A stretch of 64,000 bases of DNA, from assembly GCA_023078555.1 (NCBI GenBank), contig CM041198.1:7301836-7365835 (forward strand), read 5' to 3'. This stretch comes from Ulva prolifera. Its lineage: Eukaryota; Chlorophyta; Ulvophyceae; Ulvales; Ulvaceae. How positions within the stretch are numbered: the first letter of the stretch is position 1; every line of letters begins with the position of its first letter. Position numbers and translations under genes: made by a program. The notes under the pieces are model-generated. The model was not told the DNA's origin. It searched no databases and was given only the letters and a program-made list of their open reading frames with translations. This document shows, in pieces, positions 1-11,686 of the stretch.

Positions 1-1494
1 TCGGAACGACTGCGAAGGAGCGCACCTGCTCTCAAGCCATGCAGCACTTCTGACGTTGCGACCAGCTGGCACTTCTGCATGTCATGGAACCAGCTCGCCG
101 GAACAAACGTGTGGCTTATTTACTGACCTGTGTAGCCATGCTGCGTCTCGTATTCAATGATGCCATGCGCAGTGTGCGCACCTCGTGCCAACACGGACGA
201 AGGAACAGACAGTCGGACCGCCAAAGCCGCGCCTGATCCACAGCCTGACCTAGCCTGCGATAGATTCAGCCGCATAGTGATGAATTGTGCAATATGTATC
301 GGGTTCCCAGTACACAATGCGTGCTAAGCTGTCACCACACAGAAAAAAATCGCACAAGCGTGCCGCTTCCTTCAGCGGTGTATCGACCTGTACACCCCGC
401 TCACAAGCCTTCGAATTGCCCTGTACAGCAAGGTGGTGCCATGCCTAGACACCCACCTCGCGCTGTGGGCTGGGGCAACGGACATGCATGAAGGACACTG
501 CAGCGTGGACACTGGCCACACGCTCCGCGCTCAGCTCTGTTCTCCTATATTGCCCAGTCTGCGATTGCTGATATTCATGACATGGTTGCCGCAATATCTC
601 CGCCACCATCTTTGTTCCTCGTGACTGGAAGTGTGTCAGATATGTGCGCATCCTTATGCATGTTTGTGTGGAATAGCAGAGTCGCCTGCCAGGGATCGTG
701 CACCTGCCCTAGTCCGGGATAAATGTTACTCAGTTCGGACAACAGAAAACGAAATCGGATGAAGGCGTAGTGATGCGTGCACTACAACAAGCGCGTTTGC
801 GATTTCATACCGGGGCCGTCCCCACAGCTTGACCTGCACCGACCAGCGTCGACTGACTATGTCGAACAGCGCTAGTGTAGAGGTGACAGGACCATACTAC
901 CGCACGGTACTCAAAAATCAAACTGTGGAAACTACAGTGGAAACTCTACTGCTTTGAAGGTAGATCGTCTGTGGCACCGTTGCGACTCGTGAACGAAGTT
1001 GGTATCGGACGCGAAGGAACGCCGGCGCCCAGATTAACGAACCACACATGTGGACATCCACATGAAAGCACTCATCGATGCAGGCTCTTCATGATCAGTC
1101 GTATCGTCATATCATGTTGCAAGGTAGGCGATGCATCGCGATGGAGACCACAGCTAGGGAGATCGGCGTGTTTGGCCTACAGATTCTGTTTGACCAACTC
1201 GGGCATTCTTGAGATCTATAAAGGCATCGAAACTAACTTACCTGGTCATCCGTAAAACTTGGTGGGTGCATGCCTGACTCCAGAATGGGCGACACAACTG
1301 ATGTGCCATCCTGCAGACCTGGAGACACCAGAAGCCACGCTGCATGCGCGCACGAGACTGCGTCCGAACGCAGACATCGACTGCACATTCCCAAACGACA
1401 TTAACCACCTGCATTATTTGTTGAGCGTGGTAGTAGTACGACGTGTGCTGGGGTAGATGTGGATGGCGAGATATTGATCAGGTTTCTGGCTGCG
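1..1494. other. Intergenic 5' flank of the elongase gene
   Basis: No coding sequence is recognised: open frames are short and lack conserved motifs. A TATA-like element lies at 1217-1222. The left edge of the window is arbitrary, so the end of an upstream gene could be missed. Confidence 0.5.
1217..1222 (+). promoter_or_regulatory. TATA-like element upstream of elongase
   Basis: TATAAA occurs in the context GATCTATAAAGG, about 275 bases upstream of the proposed ATG at 1495. The distance leaves room for a 5'UTR. This is a sequence match only. Confidence 0.25.
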
Positions 1495-4400
1495 ATGACC
1501 ACCGAGATCGCTGCAATATGGACTGCATGGGATGCTGCATGCCTGAGGTTCACACGAGAAATATTTGTTAAGCTAGGCTTCAATGAGCTCCTTTTACCTC
1601 CCGCGGAACCGGTCGCCGACCTTCCATTCGTTGCTTCGCCAGCAGTGCTACTGACTAGCATCCTGGTGTACCTTCTTGTCATCGGCAGCAGCCTCATCCT
1701 CAGATCCATCAGCAAGAAGGATGCCAAGCGTGATAATGTCGCCATTCGAGTCTTCGTGCAGGGGCACAACGTGTTCTTGGTCGGCCTCAGCACCTACATG
1801 TTCACAGGCATCGTACATGAAGCGATACGCAATAAGTACAGCTTCTGGGGGAATGAGTTCAACTCAGCGGAAAAGGGAATGGCCAAAATGATATACATCT
1901 TCTACGTCTCGAAAATATACGAGTTCATGGACACGGTGCGTATCGATCCGACCTGCTGTTTGTTCCGGCTGAGCCGCGGCTGCAGCCGCATATAGCTGAC
2001 CACCTGCGCATGGGCCTTGCCATACGACCATTTGCTTCTGATCCCTCGTCTGTCACGTCGTGGACGGCGGCATCCTTGCGCGTTCATTTGAAATCCGGCG
2101 TTTGTGCTGCCTGCGACAGGTGGATGGCACAGCCACAAGCCTGCCACGCTCCACTTTCTGGTCATGATCAAGAGCGCTTATGCACACCAAACATCCACCA
2201 ATCGCCAAACTTGTCCATCTGTCTGCAGTTCATCATGGTGCTGAAGGGCAACATGCGGCAGGTCTCCTTCCTGCATGTGTACCACCATGGGACAATCTCA
2301 GTCATATGGTGCGCTGCCTCCCAGAATGCTCCCAATCCCGGTAGTCTGTATTATCAGACAGGATTTCCAGGGCATGCAGCCTGTCAGCTCTCAGCAGTGC
2401 CGGCTCAGGTCACCCCAGCCCTATTGCACCTCATACAACCCACACTGGCATCATACACCAGTGCAGCCAGGCGCCCCAGCAGTCCATGCAGCACAGCTTA
2501 CACATATGCCTCCCGGTACATGCACAAAAGCCCTTGGTCCAGCTGTCACAGGTGCACAAAGCTCTGCTGCAGTCGCATCCTCGACTGCTGCAGTCGCATC
2601 CGGGCTGTCGCGCCAGACTGTGCATCAGGCTCAGCTCTTGCATTGCCAAGCCATGCGTCTGGCGGAGGAGGTCCCTGCACAGCAATGCTGTCGGCCTGGC
2701 CGTCTGGGTCCAGCTTGCATTCACTCTCTCGCTGTGTTCACAAGCGCCATGCGCAGAATTCCCTTACTCAAGACCACAGCCGTTCTCAGCCTCCGCCCCC
2801 GAGTGCCTAGCACCGGACACTCACTGACGGACCTGGTTGCTGACTGCGTACTGATGTCGCAGATTCACCATTCTTTTCTGAAAATCCATCGTCGTGTATG
2901 CTTGCTCCCATGCCCCACCAGAACCTGCCGCTTTCCCCCATGATCACCTGTGCATGCATCTCTACACTGAGCACTCGATCAACTAGGTGAGTGATCATCG
3001 ATTCTTACTGCGCCCATGCAATGCAGGTGGAGCATCACATATGTGGCGCCGGGTGGTGATGGTGTGTCCCCCTCCTGTCTCTCCTCCACACCAACACGGC
3101 ACACCCTCCACTCCCCACTTGTTTTTGTGGATATTTTGCTGCTGCATCTCCGCATGCATTCGCGCCTTCTCGCGCTTGCGCTCGCACAAGCACAGGCAAG
3201 GACACCCTCAACGCCCTCAGTTCTTGATTACGTGAGCTCTGGAGGCCGCCCCGCCCCCCTCCGCCCACGGCATCTGCCGAAGGTTGGACAAACAAAATGG
3301 GTTAGCACTCACGGCGTACTCACAACCCGCCCCACCCTTGCACAACAGGCGCCTGCCCCAGGTGCTGCAGTGGCACAGCAACATATGTGATCGCACGCCC
3401 GTCAGGCTGCGCCCACCACCGATGCATGGGCAGCCCGCAGGCAGCAGAGCCTTGGCAGAGGCTCCGGCATGCTGCAGCGCTGTGCAGGCACTCCACGCAC
3501 GCGATGATTGCGGAGCACATCTGCAACAAACCACGCGCACCCCGTTTCCCACATGTGGCCTTGGCTGTCAGATCCTGATGCTGTTGCCGCTATCCCGGTG
3601 CTCCACCACGTGGTGGCCCATATCCATGTCCATGTGCATTCATCTGATCAACTATGCTGCCAGGGTGCGGAGTGTACATCAGTAATTCCCGACTTACACG
3701 CCCCGGTTGTATCCTCACCCATGTCGCCCCAGGCTCCGGAATCCACAATGTCCCATTGGCGTCGTACTCATGCCTGCATGCGTATGCAGATGCATACGTG
3801 TCCACTGACAAGTGGCCGTACGAAACGAAACGTGCCGGTGTACGTGTTTCGTAGTTGTGAAACAGCATACATGCACTCCGAAGCGTGGCCGTTGAGCCAG
3901 GGGCCTTGGACCAACAACTGGGGTCCGTGCAGCGTACTACTCTGCGGCGCTCAACTCGTTGGTGCATGTCGTGATGTACGTCTACTACTTCCTCGCCTCC
4001 GCGATCGGCAAGGACGAGGCGCGCCGGCGGAAGTACCTGTGGTGGGGAAAGTACCTCACCATGTTCCAGATGACGCAGTTCGTCACGATGATGTTCCAGG
4101 TGCGCCCCGCCGACCGCAGCTAAGAGAGCTTGTTTTCCAGTGTGATTGTGATCGGTGTGAGAGTTATCCACATCTGTGTGCCACCCAGCTGCACAGCACT
4201 GTATACAGCATGCATGTGGTGCATGAATGCCGGACCGTTCCGTACGCGGCATTGGCTCATGCAGGCGGGGTTGTGAGCATGCATGTGTGCGTTCATCATG
4301 CAATTCGGGCGTTTGCTTTGACAGAGAAGTGAGTGAATGCAAAACAAGTTCAGCCCGTGGGTTGAACACGGTGTCGATTTCCATCTTTTTTTGTTGAACG

Positions 4401-4705
4401 CTGACCACAAAACAGTGAGGCTGCTGCTGCAGGCGACATACTGCGTGGTCACCGGCACGTACAACGCCTTTCTTGCGCGCCTCCTCTTCTTCTACATGCT
4501 CTCGCTCCTCGCCCTCTTCGGCCAGTTCTTCGTGCAGAAATACTCTCGCGGGGGCTCCGGCGCGGCCGCCGGCAAAGCCCGCAACGGCAGCCACGCCAAC
4601 GCGCTCGATGGCGCCCGCAACGGCGCCACCAACGGCAACGGCAAGCACGCCAACACCAACGGCGCCACCAACGGCCATGCGAACGGCAAGACCAAGGCGG
4701 TATGA
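1495..4705 (+). CDS. ELO-family polyunsaturated fatty acid elongase, five exons
   Basis: Condensing enzyme (3-ketoacyl-CoA synthase) of ER fatty-acid elongation, which adds two carbons from malonyl-CoA to long-chain acyl-CoA. Exons: 1495-1935, 2229-2308, 3027-3061, 3933-4099, 4433-4705; phases agree and give 331 aa. All ELO boxes are visible: KIYEFMDT (140-147), QVSFLHVYHH with the histidine box HVYHH (163-167), NSLVHVVMYVYY in exon 4, and TMFQMTQF before exon 5. Several hydrophobic segments span the protein, the first at about 49-70. From memory it most resembles diatom and other chromist delta-5/delta-6 PUFA elongases; substrate is an inference. The last 40 residues are an Asn/Ala/Gly/His-rich repeat ending KTKAV, a K-x-K-x-x ER-retrieval signal. 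A GTG at 1459 is in frame, but 1495 is the first ATG. An extra upstream exon cannot be excluded. Confidence 0.93.
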
Positions 4706-6680
4706 GGCGGGTCGAAGGGGCTGTGCGTGCTGCCGTCGCGCCTGTTTGGCATGCATGTGGAACATGCGTTGCAACTTGTATTCCAGAACAGATGGACGTT
4801 GCGGGAGAATGATGAGGATGTAGTGGCGAGGGTGGGGGAAGGGGGGTCATGGCGGGAGGCGGTGTGGCTGGAGGCACCAGATAGAGAGTCGAGCTGCTGA
4901 CACATTTTTTTGTGACGCATCATCCACGACATTGTTACAGCTGTTGGAGGGTGTCCTTGGGGTGTGAAGAGGTCGACCTTTGGCCGTGGCTGTGCTGCAA
5001 GGCACACGCATGCTCGGCGGTGGGAGGCTGGGTGCCCGCCACCGAGGCTCTGGGGGAAGTACATGCATGTGCAGGTGTGTATCCATATGCACCCCGGGCT
5101 TTCCGCGGCGTCGTCTTTCGAGTGTGGGCAACGGCGGGGGGGTCGGGGATGGAGAATGGCCCGTTGTTCACCCGGTTTTGTTGCCGGTTTTGTTGCCGGG
5201 CTGGGACTTGCTGGATGGCACTTCGGCGCAGTTCCCGGCAAGCCGCGAAGCCGCAATGACCATTACGGATACATGGGGGGCCATGTAATAGTTGCAGGGA
5301 GTTCCGGTGTGTGCGGTGTGTGTCCCTGGTGGGCACAATCGTCCGGTCACACTACATCATAGCAGGCGCGCCCAGGTCATGTTACAAGCTGTCTGTTTTC
5401 AGCTGGACTTTTCCTGTCCGGTGACAGAATTATCCGCCGAGAGTGGTGCTGGAGGCTTGAATCCCATGTCGGGTTTGTTGCTCGACAGTGCTGCAGCCGA
5501 CAAGTCATCAAGAGGGTACGGTCGTATACTCGAACATGCGGCTGCTGTGCTGCAGTATCCTTGAGCATCGTCCAGCTGGCTACGTGGGGCATACGTGCAT
5601 GTCTATGCTGACGAGGGCATTGTCACTCACAATTGAATCCGAGTCCAGGAGACTGACGGGCTGTCACTGGCGTACAGCGCCACGCCGGAGCGATTGCACC
5701 AGGTTACAGAGTGACACCTCGTGGGTGACAAACATGGCCGCCAACATCGAGCCATGGCCACTCAAACGAGCTCGTATCCTAGTGTTGCCAGGAGCACCAC
5801 GTCCTGGGGAGACTCCACCATTCAATGACGATGCATCACCATCGACACCCAATCACCATCTACGCATCTGCCATCGGCTTTGGAGCTTTAACACCATCGG
5901 TGCAGACAAACTGCAACGGCGTCCGCCACCCGCACACCAGTCAGCGCACAAGTCAATTTCGTCTGACAGTCCCGCATCAGGCTGAGAAGCTGTTGCACCC
6001 AGATACTGCGCACTGAAACAAACCTCCGCATCACACTCTGGCTTTTGGCAGGCCAGCCCTCAGACAGTACAGCGACTCTTGTGACTGTTGCACGTATTGA
6101 ATGCAGCACCGCATGATCTCAAACCCTTGGACATATTCCCGGCCAAGGGACCGGTCTGTGAGCGTCCATGGCGTCACAAACCCCCCGACAGACACGCTGC
6201 AAATCAGAGGCACTTCCCGCGCTAGCTCGTGCCTCCAGTTACCATACCACAGGCTGACGGAATCTCTCGCCTAACACTGAAACTCAGGCAATCGCATGAA
6301 GCAAATCATTATTCGGGCTGCCAGTGCGCGGCGCATGCATGACGCCGAAGCATTTTCTCCATGGATCCCAGGACAATCGATGGGAGCATCGAGGCGGACC
6401 GCAACAGCCATGCGTGGTGCATATGCGCGCGGTGGTCATACTGGTCGTACTGGTCGTACTGGTCATGCTGGTGTGTGAACACGCATCCACTGCACACGGG
6501 AATCTGCCCCCTCCCTTCCCCCCATAGGTTCCAGACCGGGGCGATCAGCCACGATGCGCCACAGCGCAGGCAGCACGCACTGCAGGGACGTAATATGGGG
6601 CAGGATTTGTGCGGTAGCCCCGGGCGACAGTGTCCGCTGGCCCTCGTAGCCACAGCACATCTCTCAGCGCCACAGCACGT

Positions 6681-6716
<36 letters not shown>

Positions 6717-7095
6717 AGCGCCACACTTCAGAAACGAGTCCCATGCCGTTGACCGTGGGCAGCCGCGTTGCATGCATGATTCCAGAGCCCTCCCCGTTCG
6801 TGCCGTCCCAGCGAACCCCCGCTCGCGATCGCTAGGCCGCCCTCAAGAGTCGCAGACTTCTCACGGCGCGCATCTCACACTTCACAAGGGGAGCTTGTAG
6901 CGGACACCCGCTTCGGAGCCGTCACATGTACAGAGCGGCATGTACACGATCACGGGATGCGTGCACACTCCACGTAGGTGTCCAAATTAACTTGCGGCAT
7001 AGACCTCCGACCTGCGCAGCGCGCACAGCACACAGCATGCCCGGCCGACGCCAAGTCCAGAGCCGGGTGGCTACTCCACGGGCACTCGGCGCGCT
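4706..7095. other. Intergenic region with simple repeats
   Basis: No gene is recognised. It holds a 9-bp unit microsatellite (TGGTCGTAC-like, about four copies) at 6431-6472 and a 35-base poly-C tract at 6682-6716. Flanking genes converge here, so it should contain both 3' ends. Confidence 0.5.
6682..6716 (+). repeat. Poly-C tract (35 bases)
   Basis: Uninterrupted run of C in intergenic DNA, one of five C/G homopolymers in the window. Its length may be inexact in the assembly. Confidence 0.9.
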
Positions 7096-8983
7096 TCAGT
7101 CGTGGTGAAAGTGGCCGGGCGGCGTGTGTTGGGGGCCCGGCTGCGCCGTCGCGTCGGCGCCGGTGAACGCGCCGTGTCGTTGCGGGCGGAAGTATCGATC
7201 CGGGCCAAAGTCGACGCTGTGGTACCCTGGCACGGCGCCGTGCAGGCGGCGGCGGCCGTCGGCCGTCGGCCCCCCGAGGCGGCCCACACGGCCGCTGAAG
7301 TGCGCGACACCGTACACGGCGCCGGCGGTCGCGACCCCGAGGAGGGCCGTGAAAGTGGTCATGACCGCCGCAGCGCCGAGGGCCGCGAGGAGGAAGAACA
7401 CGATCCCCTCCGCCTGCATCGGTACACAGGGTTGAGTGCGCGGGGTTGTGGTGGTGGCCGGGGGAGGGTGCGGGTGATGTGGCGCGCTGGTGTGGCGCTA
7501 GAGGCAGGCGTGGCCTGGCATGGCTTGGCTACGAGTGCAAACAGTTGCCTTTGGTGGTGATGAGATCGATGCTGTGCGGAGAAGTTACACTGTTCAGGTC
7601 CGCTGCAGCTTCCAGCAACCATGGAGGGCCTGATGTCAGTGAAAACTGCATGCATGCAAGCAGGCTCCAGTGTCAAGGATGAAACGCCCTGAACAAGTGC
7701 CGAAACAGCGAGAGTAGACGCAGTCTGTGCGTTGGTGGCAGCGCCGCAGGCAGAGGCACGAGGTGGTAGAGCGTACCCAGGTTGCCCCGAAAGTCCAGAT
7801 CAAGCGCGGCAAGCCAAAAATGAACACCCAGAACATGAAGAACATCGCCCAGGCGATGTTGAGGACGAGGTAGACTGCGACCCGTACGACGATGTCCATG
7901 ATGTCTCTGTCTCGGTTGAATATGATGGTGCCCAACCCATCAAAAAACGTTTGGCGCCGGCCCATGAGCTTGGCTCGCTCGAAACTATCCCTGCACAAGA
8001 GAAGGCCATACAAACTGAGTAGTTTGCGTGCTGGTATCTATCGCAAGTCGCATACCGGAGAGGCACAGTGCTACAACATGGCTGTGAGACACTGTTGGTG
8101 GCGCGACATGGCGCACACAGATGTGCCCTGCGGCCACAGGAACCAGCTCGGTAGTGATTGTGCTCGTTAGCACTGGACTGCAGCTGCACTTGCGTAACGA
8201 GCAATCGTGCACGCAACTCAGCAGCAGTAGCTCATTGTTGCTGCAGCGCACCTTCCCCACAACAAGACAGCAGCTGTTCTCCTCTCGGCAGCAGTGCTCA
8301 TGAAGAGGCTTGTATGAGCAAAGCAGAACAGGCAGCACACTTTTTTTGATCGCACAGAAGAGTGAAAGGCTCACCAGAGTCGGTCGGTAGCTGCTGACTT
8401 CCCGTGCGACGAGAACAGACCAAGCTGTTTGTTGGCGTCCCTTTGCGCGAGCAGCAGCGCATGTTCAGCGTCGTTAACTTTTACTTTTAAATCGTCTCGC
8501 GTTTTTCGGAAAGTGGCGATGACTGCCTTCTGCTCAGGAGGAGCGAACCACGAGAACCATCCCTGGACACGGAAACACGACCTCAATGCTGGGACGTACG
8601 CACGTTGTACCATGACATCAGTATACCGAGCATAATTTTCATACAATTCAGAGCAGCCATAGCCACTTTGTACACGCACGCACCGCTTCAGATCGCAGTT
8701 CAATGTCCGCTTGAAACCAGTCGTCTTCCAGCTCCTCTAGCCGTTTGTTTGCAGCATTTACCTCCAGAAGTTTCTCCTCATAGCGTACGAGCTTCTCGTC
8801 AGTCGTAGGTACTGGCGCAGGAAGCACGAACACGACCAACAACCCGAGAATCCAGAGCCCTGTGCCAGCCCGAAACCAGTTACTCCGTACCGCAGAGCGC
8901 GCGAGTCTAGATCCTAGCTCAACAACGTCATTCCTTTGCCGCAATTGCTGCACGGCAAGATCAGCCCCATGATCTGCGCTCAT
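7096..8983 (-). CDS. Multi-pass membrane protein of unknown family, four exons
   Basis: I do not recognise the family. Exons in minus order are 8684-8983, 8375-8562, 7777-7990 and 7096-7413; phases agree (0, 2, 0) and give 339 aa. Residues about 43-57 form a first hydrophobic segment, followed by a charged heptad-like stretch (about 62-90) and, in exon 2, a second Lys/Glu/Arg-rich helix that could be coiled coil. Exon 3 opens with a polar block containing NRDRDIMDIV and then a long hydrophobic region (IAWAMFFMFWVFIFG). Exon 4 has two Ala/Val-rich membrane segments and a polar tail rich in Pro, Gly and His. There is no obvious signal peptide; the N-terminus is polar and probably cytosolic. Donors are GTGCGT, GTGAGC and GTACGC; acceptors end CCAG or GCAG. 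Function is unknown. Confidence 0.72.
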
Positions 8984-10096
8984 GAAGCTGACGCCAAGTG
9001 AGGTGTAGAACCGCGATCGCGTTGGCTATTTGCCGAGAAGTTTCAGCATGTAGACAATTTCAATCGCGTGAGAAGTTGCATCTCATGTGTCTGCCAGGCG
9101 TCCTGAAGGCTTGCATCACGCAGCTTATTCGATTTCGCTGTGTCGATACCAGTGTCCACAGGCGCATGAGCCTTACGTACCGGCCAAGCGGATGCTTGCA
9201 GGGTACATGCACCTGTGCCAACCTGAATCACGACCGAGCCGTTCGCACACGTGTCTGTGTTTCCACGTTGTTGCCCGTTTATGCCGTGTATATACACGGG
9301 TCACGGCATACGCGATACCACTGCAGTGGCGTCTTAAGCACAGGAATTCATGGATGTGCACCCATGCCACTGCAATTAGAGCACTGCAGCACGTGACATA
9401 AAATATTACATGCCTCGATGCCTGCACCCCTCTGCACGCACCGCAGGGCCTCTAGGGCCTCTCCTCGCACACTCAGCGACAAGCCCACCGCCACTGCAGG
9501 CGAAGCAAAACACTGACTGACGGCTGCGGTCCGCAATACAGCCGCTTACGAATGCCTACGTGGCGAACAGCCATGGGTCGAGAGGTACAAGCTTAAGCAC
9601 ATAGCTATGTGCTGCCACATCCGAATCTGTAGGTCAATTTTAGGGATGCACATGGCAGCCCTAGAAACGCTGCAAGGCGGCCCAATCAACACTGGTGGCG
9701 CGAGACAGCAGCCCGTGTGTGTACCTGCAGAAGAGGACGCTGGCCTCTGCCTAGGAGCCGGCGGCAGCAACCAGCTGCGAGCATGGCCAGAGCAGTCCAT
9801 GCAGCCACCCACTGTGCCTGCCGGCCACAGCAACAATATTAATTAATTGCGACCTCACGTGCCTGCAGATGCCGCGTGCTGTACTAATCAGCTAGCGAGG
9901 GCTGCACGTCGGTGCCTGCATATGCCCTGCGTGCGCCTGTAATATATAGTTGTGTGGGCAGAACCGCGCCAAAGCTGCGCATTCTACTGATGTACGCTCA
10001 AGCGCTAATTCGCCACCTCGGCGCGCCACCCCTGTGAACAACGTTGTCCCCACGTGCACCCATGCATATGTCAGCTCCACGCCGGCATGGCCCTGC
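8984..10096. other. Intergenic region
   Basis: No gene is recognised. Several 60-130 codon open frames exist on both strands but none has splice-consistent extension or a motif. A short stretch near 9655-9700 (GCAGCCCTAGAAACGCTGCA) weakly resembles the dispersed repeat at 34.9-35.1 kb. Confidence 0.45.
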
Positions 10097-11686
10097 CTAG
10101 CAGCAGCCGTCCGCGATCTGAATGCACTTCAGGTACCGCTGCATCCACTGGCTGATGCAGTTGCGGCCACAGCAGACCTTGCCATCGCTGCAGCAGTCGT
10201 CCACCGGCAGCGGCAGCGGCTTCGGCAGCGGCTTCGGCAGCGGCTTCGGCACCGGGGTCGGCAGCGGCAGCGGCTTGGGCTCCTCCTCGTCGGGGCAGCC
10301 GCAGCTGTCGCTCTCGCACGGCGCGAAGAACGCCGTTCCCGGCGGGAAGCACGAGCCGTCGCAGCACACCCGGTCCTTCTCCGCACAGCACTTCCCCTGG
10401 TCGTCTTCGGGAGGGGGGTCGCCGGGCTTGCAGCAGCCGTCCCGCCGGCACTTCACGAAGAGCTGCTGGGAGTCGTCCAGGCACTCCCCGGCGCAGCAGA
10501 ACTCGCCCTTCGGGCAGCAGTCGTCCACCGGCTCGGGGACAGGCTTGCAGCAGGTGTCGCTGGTGCAGCGCACGAGAGGCTGCTGGGCGTCATCGAGGCA
10601 GGAGCCTCCGCAGCAGAACTCGCCCTTGGGGCAGCAGTCGTCCGGGGGTGGGACTGGGATGGGCACGGGCTTGGGGCCGCAGCAGCCGGTCTCGCTGATG
10701 GCGCAGAGGATGGTTGGCCCGAGGTCGTCGTTGACGCACCCGTCGCCACAGCAGAACTGGCCCTCGGGGCAGCAGTCCTTGCCTGTACAGCCAGTGTGGT
10801 CAGTGTGAGTGTTGTGGTGTCACGGAGGCTTGTCAAGATGGGTTTGGGCGGACTGGTGTGTTCATGACTGATTCAGCAGCTGGTGCCTATAGCCATAACT
10901 GATTGAATGGATATCTAAAAACTTTCTGGTGAATTTTTTTCACCCCGTGTCCACGTGTGGAGCTTCTTTGCCACTGGGCAGAGTGCATGCGCGTGTGGCT
11001 ATGTTTTCATCTGAAATCTGCCACGAAAAGCAGTGACGAGATCTACACTAGAAAAATGTAACGGTATTCAAACGGCTTCCTGGTCCTTTGAGGCTAGATT
11101 TAAACACAACACGGCTTTCACATGGAGTCGGTTAATCATAACACATGTGGGGCTATGTATCACAGTCCATTCCGAGGGCAGAATGGCGATCATGCGCATG
11201 CCACCAACCGGCAGCAGCACAGGTGCTGGTAAGCGGCACAGATCGAAACACGAATCATGATGCATGCGCGCAGGTACTGTTCAGCTGCACATTCACAAGC
11301 CTAGATCTAGTCCACAGCTATCGAACTGGAAGGTACGGTACACGTGGCCGCATTAGTGTGACAGAAGTGGCAACGTTCGAACGACACTCCGCACTGCGTT
11401 GCCCGCAACGACGCTTCCATCACTTGTAACGCGAAGAACTTTATACACATGCCGATATCAGCGTATGCTGTAAGAATTGCAGGATGTGGGGCCGAGATGC
11501 AGCCGTCGTGGCTCATCTATCGAGCACTGCTCGCGATGCTTGTTCAAATCAATTGCGAAAGCACGCACATATGTCGCAGTGCACACCTGCCACAGGGCCG
11601 ACTATCGCAATATCTTCTGCGGATACATAAGCTGTAGCCGCGACAAACAGTGCCACGAGCACGCGTGCAGGAGTCGTGCCACGCAT
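10097..11686 (-). CDS. DCM1: secreted di-cysteine modular protein, 5 modules
   Basis: Exon 1 (11587-11686) encodes a signal peptide beginning MRGTTPARVLVALF and ends in phase 1 at GCAG/GTGTGC. Exon 2 (10097-10782) starts after CTGTACAG. Together they give 261 aa. The mature part has five modules of form CC-x(4-6)-CC-x3-C-x(~10)-C-x(4-5)-CC: three of CCPxGxFCC type, one CCAEKDRVCC type ending CGC, and a last one containing CISQW. Linkers are Pro-rich, the longest with PKPLP repeats. With paired cysteines throughout, the protein is probably an extracellular, disulphide-rich structural or binding protein. The binding partner is unknown. It is the close paralogue of DCM2 next door on the same strand: same signal-peptide start and same last module. 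Confidence 0.85.

Noticed and set aside
10122-10808. Plus-strand frames opposite DCM1
   Set aside because: Shadow of the cysteine modules; the minus strand has the signal exon and splice sites.
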